Positions 53,023 through 57,855 of a stretch of DNA of 57,855 nucleotides are shown here, piece by piece. The stretch is from Pseudomonadota bacterium (GTDB lineage: Bacteria > Pseudomonadota > Gammaproteobacteria > Burkholderiales > Burkholderiaceae_C): positions 1-57,855 of the forward strand of contig JAKAZQ010000016.1 in assembly GCA_021815805.1 (NCBI GenBank), given 5' to 3'. Both the position numbers and the translations under genes were made by a program. Numbering within the stretch: position 1 is the first letter of the stretch; every line of letters begins with the position of its first letter. The notes under the pieces are model-generated. The model was not told the origin of the DNA, did not search any database, and saw nothing but the letters and a program-made list of their open reading frames with translations.

Positions 53023-53358
53023 TCATCGGCTGTCGCTGTCGCAGCGGGCGGACTGCGCCTGCGGCAGGCAGGCGCTGCCTGCGCAGCAGTTCGCCGTGAG
53101 GAAGGCGATCAGCTCGTCCATCAGCGGGTAATTGGCGGCGTAGAAGATGAAACGGCTTTCCTGGCGGCCACCGATCAGTCCGACGCGCGCGAGGTGGGAC
53201 AGATGGAACGACAGAGTCGGGCCGGGAAGGCCCAGGCGTTCGCCGATCGCGCTCGGATTCATCCCTTCGGGTCCCGCTTCGACCAGAAGCCGGAAGATGC
53301 CGAGACGGGTTTCGTGCCCGAGCGCCGCGAGCAGATCCGCGGCATGCAAAGTTTCCAT
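53023..53358 (-). CDS. ArsR-family regulator with C-terminal Cys cluster
   Basis: A 111-aa winged-helix repressor. ADLLAALGHETRLGIFRLLV and IGERLGLPGPTLSFHLSHLA form the HTH core; GRQESRFIFYAANYP is the wing. The C-terminal NCCAGSACLPQ gives Cys91, Cys92 and Cys97, with Cys106 near the end. This is close to the C-terminal Cys95/96/102 As(III) site known in the Acidithiobacillus ferrooxidans ArsR, so As(III) or a similar soft metal(loid) is a reasonable ligand. No ars transport or reductase gene is adjacent. The start at 53358 removes an Arg-rich upstream extension. It is divergent from an acyl-CoA ligase. Confidence 0.88.
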   Translation of the reverse strand: METLHAADLLAALGHETRLGIFRLLVEAGPEGMNPSAIGERLGLPGPTLSFHLSHLARVGLIGGRQESRFIFYAANYPLMDELIAFLTANCCAGSACLPQAQSARCDSDSR

Positions 53359-53677
53359 GATTGTCGAATGGTACGGCGTGCGCACGCCGACGCGGGGGCA
53401 GGCTGGGCCCGTTGACGGAGTGTTCCAGCTCGGTGCAGCGACGGCTTCGACGCGTCGAACGGCGCACCGCCGCCGCCGCGACGGGCTCGCGCAGGCGAGG
53501 CTGCCCGGCCCGGCACGGCGGCGCAGGCGCGTCGGGAAGCCACGCATAGGCAGCGCCGGCCGCGGATGCTAACGTCCAGCCAGGTGTTTCCCGTGCAGCG
53601 CGCGGGCCCGGTACGTGCTGTCGATGCGTTCGCCGCGGGTCGACCGCGATCATCGAGTCGTTCAGCGGAGAGTGGGC
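53359..53677. promoter_or_regulatory. Divergent ArsR / acyl-CoA ligase region with 16-bp palindrome
   Basis: CGGCGTGCGCACGCCG at 53374-53389 is a perfect 16-bp palindrome 15 bp upstream of the arsR start, well placed for an operator. The remaining 290 bp show no credible gene. Confidence 0.5.
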
Positions 53678-55537
53678 ATGCCTGAGCCGTCGAAGCCTGT
53701 GTTGCGGGATCTCGCCGACGTGCGGCGTTTCGAGCAGGAGATGCCCTGGCGCGAGCGCGCTCCAGGGCGCAGCGTGCTCGAAGTCCTGGAGTCCTCGGCC
53801 GCTCGCTTCGCGCAGCACCCGGCCCTGACCATGCTGATGACAGGGGAGGCTGACGAGCAGCCGCGCGTGGTCTGCTATGCAGAACTGCTCGGGCTGGTGC
53901 GGCGTGCCGCCAACGGCTTTCACGCGCTCGCCGGCCCGGCGCCGGTGGTCGCGTACATGCTGCCCAACCTGATCGAGACCCACGCTGTGCTGTGGGGCGC
54001 GGAGTGCGCGGGCAGCGCGTTGCCGATCAATTTCCTGCTGCAGCCGGCGGCGATCGCCGAGTTGCTCCGCGCCGCGGGAGCCAGCGTGCTGGTGGCGCTG
54101 GGACCGCACCCGAGCCTGGACATCTGGCAGAAGGCCCTGGCCGTGCAGCAGGCCCTGCCGCGGCTGCACCTGGTGCGCGTGGGCCCCGGCGACGAACCGG
54201 CCCTCGAGCTTGGCGAGTTGTTGCGCGCGGCGCGCGGCGATCGCCTGGAATGGGACGAACTGCGCGGAGGCGACGACATCGCCGCCTATTTTCACACCGG
54301 CGGCACCACGGCGGCGCCCAAGCTGGTGCGGCATACGCACGACAACCAGATCTGCGCCTCCTACGGCAGCGCCGTGATGCTCGACTTCGGCCCCGAGACG
54401 GTGCTCACCCAGGGTTTTCCGATGTTCCATGTCGCGGCGGCGATGCCCTGCGGGCTCGGGGCCCTGCTCTGCGGCGCGCATCTGTTGCTGATGTCGCCGG
54501 CGGGCTACCGCGAGCCGGCGATGATCCGCAATTACTGGGACATCGTCGCGCGCCACCGTGTCACCGCCGGTGCCGGCGTGCCGACCGCGGTGGGTGCCAT
54601 GCTCGACGTGCCGACGCGGGGCCACGATCTCTCCAGCCTGCGGATCGGGCTGACCGGCGGCGCCCCGGTGCCGCATGCGCTGACGCAGCGCTGGGAGCGT
54701 GTCACGGGCACGCGCATGCACCAGGTGCTGGGCATGACCGAAACCGCCGGAGTGGTCAGCGTCGACCCCGCGCGGGGTAGGGCATGCGAGGGATCCGTCG
54801 GGTTTCCGATTCCCTACACGCGGGCGGAGGTGCGTCGTCTGCTGCCGGACGGCAGCATCGGCGAGCGCCTGCCGGCCGGCCAGACCGGCGTGCTGGTGAT
54901 CCGCGGGCCGCATGTCTCTCCCGGTTACCGCGATCCGGCCCGCGATGCGGGGGTGTTCGTCGACGGTGAACTGGTGGCGGGCGACCTGGCCTATAGCGAC
55001 GACGACGGGCGCCTGTTTCTCTGCGGCCGCAGCAAGGATCTGATCATTCGCAGCGGGCACAACATCGACCCGGCGATGATCGAGCAGGCGATGACGGATC
55101 ATCCGGCCGTCGCCATGGCTGCCGCGGTCGGCCAGCCCGATGTCTACGCCGGGGAACTCCCGGTGGTCTATGTGCAACTGCGCCCCGGCGCCAGCGTGTC
55201 GGAGCGCGAACTGGCCGAGCACGCGCAGGCCAGCATCGACGAGCGGCCGGCGTGGCCCAGGCATGTCTACATCGTCGAGCAGATGCCCCTGACCAGCGTC
55301 GGGAAGATTTTCAAGCCGGCGCTTCGCCTCGACGCGACGCGACGACAGGTCGCATGGGTGCTGGAGCAGGAACTGCACGTGCAGGCCGACGCGCTGCAGG
55401 TCAGCGACGGCGAGCGCGGGCTCGAGGTGTGCATCTCCCTTAAGGGCGATGGGGATGATGCCGGCGATGCGGCGACGCTCCAGCGGGTGCAGCGCGCCTT
55501 GGATGGGTACCTGTTCAGCACCCGGGTGGCCTTCTGA
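53678..55537 (+). CDS. AMP-forming acyl-CoA synthetase
   Basis: A 619-aa ANL-superfamily ligase. The P-loop is YFHTGGTTAAPKLVRHTH, with VLGMTETAG as motif A5, GDLAYSDDDGRLFLCGRSKD at the hinge and TSVGKIFKP carrying the C-terminal catalytic Lys. It should activate a carboxylic acid to its CoA ester via an adenylate. The pocket sequence (QGFPMFHVAAAMPCG) does not reveal chain length. The ATG at 53678 has GGAG seven bases upstream. Several stems follow its stop. Confidence 0.9.
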   Translation: MPEPSKPVLRDLADVRRFEQEMPWRERAPGRSVLEVLESSAARFAQHPALTMLMTGEADEQPRVVCYAELLGLVRRAANGFHALAGPAPVVAYMLPNLIETHAVLWGAECAGSALPINFLLQPAAIAELLRAAGASVLVALGPHPSLDIWQKALAVQQALPRLHLVRVGPGDEPALELGELLRAARGDRLEWDELRGGDDIAAYFHTGGTTAAPKLVRHTHDNQICASYGSAVMLDFGPETVLTQGFPMFHVAAAMPCGLGALLCGAHLLLMSPAGYREPAMIRNYWDIVARHRVTAGAGVPTAVGAMLDVPTRGHDLSSLRIGLTGGAPVPHALTQRWERVTGTRMHQVLGMTETAGVVSVDPARGRACEGSVGFPIPYTRAEVRRLLPDGSIGERLPAGQTGVLVIRGPHVSPGYRDPARDAGVFVDGELVAGDLAYSDDDGRLFLCGRSKDLIIRSGHNIDPAMIEQAMTDHPAVAMAAAVGQPDVYAGELPVVYVQLRPGASVSERELAEHAQASIDERPAWPRHVYIVEQMPLTSVGKIFKPALRLDATRRQVAWVLEQELHVQADALQVSDGERGLEVCISLKGDGDDAGDAATLQRVQRALDGYLFSTRVAF

Positions 55538-55699
55538 GCCTGCTTCCGGGCCTGTCTCGAAGCCGGCTTTTGAGCCCCCAGGGCCGGGCTGCGCCCAGCC
55601 CGCCCCCCATGGGGGTCAAGCCATCTTGGGGCGGCCCGGCGATGGCTTGAGACTCTGCCAAGGAGAGTCTGCCAAGCGGCGCGCGTGCCGGTTTGGTGG
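55538..55699. other. Palindrome-rich gap after the acyl-CoA ligase
   Basis: TCAAGCCATC at 55616-55625 pairs with GATGGCTTGA at 55641-55650. The next bases carry AGACTCT/AGAGTCT (55650-55656, 55664-55670). Upstream, CCCCCATGGGGG and GGGCTGCGCCCAGCCC add further symmetry. They may stop read-through into the cold-shock gene. Confidence 0.6.
55616..55670. terminator. Two abutting hairpins after the acyl-CoA ligase gene
   Basis: A perfect 10-bp stem with a 15-base loop shares its last base with a perfect 7-bp stem with a 7-base loop. No T-run. Location fits termination or transcript protection. Confidence 0.45.
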
Positions 55700-55705
55700 T
55701 ATACT
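55698..55705 (+). promoter_or_regulatory. Extended -10 promoter of the cold-shock gene
   Basis: TGGTATACT carries a TG one base before a near-consensus -10 (TATACT at 55700-55705). No good -35 is seen, as allowed for extended -10 promoters. It would give a leader of about 180 bases. Confidence 0.55.
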
Positions 55706-55757
55706 TTTTGCATAGATTCGCGCAAGTCCGTTGCTACAAGGTCTCGTGCGCGACCGC

Positions 55758-55776
55758 TGGCCCCGTTGCGGGGCCA
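55758..55776 (+). promoter_or_regulatory. Stable stem-loop in the cold-shock leader
   Basis: TGGCCCCG and CGGGGCCA form a perfect 8-bp stem with a TTG loop within the inferred 5' leader. Confidence 0.6.
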
Positions 55777-55836
55777 CGCTGCTCCGGCGAGGTCGCCTGT
55801 ATTCCCCACGCTGATTGTCCTTGGGTGTTTCTGTGT

Positions 55837-55864
55837 CCGTTCGCATGTTGCGAGCGGGGTTTTT
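55837..55864 (+). promoter_or_regulatory. Terminator-like hairpin in the cold-shock leader
   Basis: CCGTTCGC pairs with GCGAGCGG (one G-T pair) over ATGTT and is followed by GGTTTTTG. It lies 32 bases before the cold-shock ATG. It could be an attenuator or a temperature-responsive element. Confidence 0.55.
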
Positions 55865-55895
55865 GTTCCATGCTTTATTTCTTCCAGGAAACACC

Positions 55896-56108
55896 ATGAC
55901 AATTCAGACCGGCATCGTGAAGTGGTTCAACGATGGCAAGGGCTTCGGCTTCATCGCCCCGAGTGACGGCGGCAAGGATCTGTTCGCGCACCACAGCGAA
56001 ATCCGCAACGGCGGTGGTTTTCGCACCCTCGCCGAAGGCGCGCAAGTGGAGTTCGAGGTGAAGGACGGCCCGAAGGGCCCGCAGGCGACGAACATCCGCG
56101 CACTCTGA
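55896..56108 (+). CDS. Cold-shock protein (CspA family)
   Basis: A 70-aa cold-shock domain with both RNA-binding motifs: [14 protein letters not shown] (RNP1) and [10 protein letters not shown] (RNP2-like). It binds single-stranded RNA/DNA and melts mRNA structure. AGGAA lies about five bases before the ATG at 55896; a longer frame from 55815 overlaps the leader hairpins and is rejected. The unusually long, structured leader suggests post-transcriptional control, as known for E. coli cspA. Confidence 0.96.
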   Translation: MTIQTGIVKWFNDGKGFGFIAPSDGGKDLFAHHSEIRNGGGFRTLAEGAQVEFEVKDGPKGPQATNIRAL

Positions 56109-56190
56109 ATCTGAACCGTCCGCGCGGTTTCCGCCGGCAAGGCACGCAAGGCTGCGTGCCGGCCGGCAGTTCGCCGGGATGCAGCACCCA

Positions 56191-56219
56191 GGGCCCCGCA
56201 TTCGTGTCGGGGCCTTTTT
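56191..56219 (+). terminator. Intrinsic terminator of the cold-shock gene
   Basis: GGCCCCG (56192-56198) pairs with CGGGGCC (56208-56214) and is followed by TTTTTG. Confidence 0.85.
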
Positions 56220-56243
56220 GCATGCCTTCGGCGCACCACCGCT

Positions 56244-57386
56244 TCAGGCGGGTTCCTCCATGCGCGGGCGCAGCGCGGCGGGGGTTTCGGCGCCCTGGGG
56301 CGCCCGACCCGGCTGCAAGCTCAGACGCCTGTTGGGCAGGTGCTGCGGCCATTCGCGTTGCAGGTAGCAGACCATGGCCTCGCGTACCCGACAGCGCAAT
56401 TCCCATGCACGTGCCGAGTTCGCAGCACTCATCAGCAGGCGTAGCTGCAGTGCGTGGTCGTCGGCTTCGGTGGTGTGCACGAGCGCGTAGCGGCCGTCCC
56501 AGTCGGGATCGGCGGCGCAGATGCGTTTGAGCTCGGCCCTGATCGGTTCGATGGGCATGGTGTAATCGACCCAGAGAAACACGGTCACCAGCAGGCTGGC
56601 GCTGGTGCGCGTCCAGTTCTCGAACGGATGTTCGATGAACCACTGCAATGGCAGGATGAGGCGACGGTCGTCCCAGACCCGGAACACGACATAGGTTCCG
56701 GTGATCTCCTCGACACGCCCCCATTCTCCCTGGACGATCAGCACGTCGTTGAGCCGGATCGGTTCGGTCAGCGCGATCTGCAGCCCGGCCAGCAGGTTGC
56801 TCAGCACCGGGCGTGCGGCGAAACCGACGACCACGCCGGCGATCCCGGCCGACGCCAGCAGGCTGGTGCCGATGCGCCGCACGCCGGGGATGCTCATCAA
56901 CGCGAGTGCGACGCCGATCAGCATCACGAGCAGGTTGATCACCCGCGTCAGCACACGGGCGCGCGTCAGTGCGCCTCGGGCCTGCAGGTTGGTGTCCAGA
57001 AGCGTCGGATCCTCCGGCAGTGCCAGACCGCCGCGGCGCAAGGTCACGGACTCGCCGCCGGCCTGTACCACGCGCATGGCCAGCCAGGTGAAGCTGGCGA
57101 TGAGCGCGAGTCGCAACAGGCCGAGCAGCCACGGCACGGAGCCGAGATGTGCATGCAGCAGACGCAGATCCAGCCGCAGGATGAGCAGCATCCAGACCGC
57201 GCGCAGGGCACGGCGGGTGCGCAACCAGAACAGCGGGCCGACGCTGCCACCGCGAAACGTGCGCAGCACCAGCCTGGAGGCGAGCAGAAAGGCCGGCAGT
57301 GCGAGCGCGGACAGCACGATGGCCGCGGATTCGGGGAGATGGGTGGCGATCCAGGCGCTGGCTTCGCTGAGGAATGGGTCGTGCAT
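56244..57386 (-). CDS. MscS-family mechanosensitive ion channel
   Basis: A 380-aa inner-membrane channel. Five hydrophobic segments precede the pore helix (SLLASAGIAGVVVGFAARPV), which leads into the beta domain with LAGLQIALTEPIRLNDVLIV and GEWGRVEEITGTYVVFRVWD. PLQWFIEHPFENWTR is a family hallmark. The C-terminus is the cytoplasmic cage. It relieves osmotic down-shock. The start MHDPFLSEA at 57386 is preferred because the extension to 57662 is Arg/Ser-repeat sequence; no strong ribosome site is seen. Confidence 0.9.
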   Translation of the reverse strand: MHDPFLSEASAWIATHLPESAAIVLSALALPAFLLASRLVLRTFRGGSVGPLFWLRTRRALRAVWMLLILRLDLRLLHAHLGSVPWLLGLLRLALIASFTWLAMRVVQAGGESVTLRRGGLALPEDPTLLDTNLQARGALTRARVLTRVINLLVMLIGVALALMSIPGVRRIGTSLLASAGIAGVVVGFAARPVLSNLLAGLQIALTEPIRLNDVLIVQGEWGRVEEITGTYVVFRVWDDRRLILPLQWFIEHPFENWTRTSASLLVTVFLWVDYTMPIEPIRAELKRICAADPDWDGRYALVHTTEADDHALQLRLLMSAANSARAWELRCRVREAMVCYLQREWPQHLPNRRLSLQPGRAPQGAETPAALRPRMEEPA

Positions 57387-57600
57387 GCCGGGGGTGCAGT
57401 GTCGGCGCGCCAGCAGCGCGGGCGTGTTCACACAGGCAAGCGCAACGGGTATCGGCGCCGGTGGCGACCGGTTGCGCAGGGCGCTGAGAACGGGACGGCG
57501 CGAGGCTGCTTCGCCCACATTGCGGGCGTGGCCATGCAACTTGCGCGCCAGACGCGTCAATATCGGATGCACTGATTCTAGGTCGACCCGGACGATGCTC

Positions 57601-57666
57601 GAAAACCTGCGGGAAGACCTGTGCGAAGACCTGCGGGAAGACCTACGCGAAAACCTGCGCAAGAAC
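57601..57666. repeat. Imperfect 12-bp tandem repeat, about five units
   Basis: Units resemble AAGACCTGCGGG, with variants AAGACCTGTGCG, AAGACCTACGCG and AAAACCTGCGCA, in direct succession. Confidence 0.85.
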
Positions 57667-57712
57667 CCGGCCGGCTGGTGCGGCGCCTGTCTCGGTACAG
57701 GCGGGGCCTGTG

Positions 57713-57760
57713 CATCAGCCCATCACGCCATCAGCCCATCACGCCATCAGCCCATCACGC
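57713..57760. repeat. 16-bp tandem repeat, three exact units
   Basis: CATCAGCCCATCACGC occurs three times without spacers (57713-57728, 57729-57744, 57745-57760). Confidence 0.95.
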
Positions 57761-57780
57761 GGCACCCGCTGCATACCGCG

Positions 57781-57818
57781 CGGCGAGGCCCGATACCCTC
57801 GGCGAGGCCCTGTACCCT
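57781..57818. repeat. 19-bp imperfect direct repeat, two units
   Basis: CGGCGAGGCCCGATACCCT is followed directly by CGGCGAGGCCCTGTACCCT. Confidence 0.85.
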
Positions 57819-57855
57819 GATTCCCTGATTCGGGCGCGCGGGGCCGGCTGGCGCC

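Larger units (their letters stand above)
57387..57855. other. Right-edge region with tandem repeats
   Basis: No supported gene. A plus-strand frame over the 12-bp repeats would give repeated EDLR units but has no ribosome site. The stretch holds three repeat types, listed separately. Confidence 0.6.

Noticed and set aside
57713-57760. CRISPR-like repeat array
   Set aside because: The 16-bp units are contiguous with no spacers and no cas genes are present.
57594-57828. Small protein with repeated EDLR units
   Set aside because: Arises from the 12-bp DNA repeat; no ribosome site and no continuation with protein-like composition.

Overview
The window is GC-rich chromosomal DNA from a Gram-negative bacterium. 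It encodes complete Tol-Pal outer-membrane machinery, MsbA, LPS-type glycosyltransferases, DnaE and QueC. The GC content, the protein styles and the gene neighbourhoods point to a betaproteobacterium, probably Burkholderiales; that assignment is inference from familiarity, not a search. No rRNA, CRISPR array, transposase or integrase was seen. Long antisense ORFs are common because of the GC bias and were discarded.

Region 1 (1-12.3 kb) is a nitrogen/organic-acid uptake and regulation cluster. It holds the end of a LivF-type ATPase, an AraC regulator fused in frame to an acetamidase/formamidase, a second stand-alone acetamidase, a permease-ATPase fusion with its periplasmic binding protein, a RidA-type deaminase, a BASS-type transporter divergent from a LysR regulator, an OxlT-like MFS carrier and a gamma-glutamyltransferase-like enzyme.

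Region 2 (12.3-22.1 kb) has a gene-poor stretch with a 21-bp perfect inverted repeat and a decayed TetR remnant. It continues with a hybrid histidine kinase and NarL-type regulator, two tandem GloVer-repeat lipoproteins sharing a 230-bp identical segment, and a three-domain ACP / AMP-ligase / PlsC acyltransferase protein.

Region 3 (22.1-32.4 kb) has an unexplained 0.85-kb gap, tRNA-Lys, tcdA, a YeeE/YedE transporter, then on the minus strand tolB-pal-cpoB-queC, two GT2 glycosyltransferases and divergent msbA.

Region 4 (32.4-39.1 kb) is the most novel part: three tandem paralogous exported proteins of about 610-640 aa that I do not recognise, followed by a fourth copy reduced to its signal peptide and C-terminal tail. 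Copies 1 and 2 share a similar upstream promoter/leader block, so each may be transcribed on its own.

Region 5 (39.1-49.7 kb) holds a GCS2-type carboxylate-amine ligase, a CPA2-like antiporter, dnaE, then ybgC-tolQ-tolR-tolA. The Tol-Pal genes are therefore split by about 17 kb. An OpuAC-type pseudogene and riboflavin synthase follow.

Region 6 (49.8-57.9 kb) holds tRNA-Asn with promoter and terminator, a RhuM-DOC protein, a sterol-desaturase-family hydroxylase divergent from a TetR regulator, a Cys-rich ArsR regulator divergent from an acyl-CoA ligase, a cold-shock protein with a long structured leader, an MscS channel and short tandem repeats at the edge.
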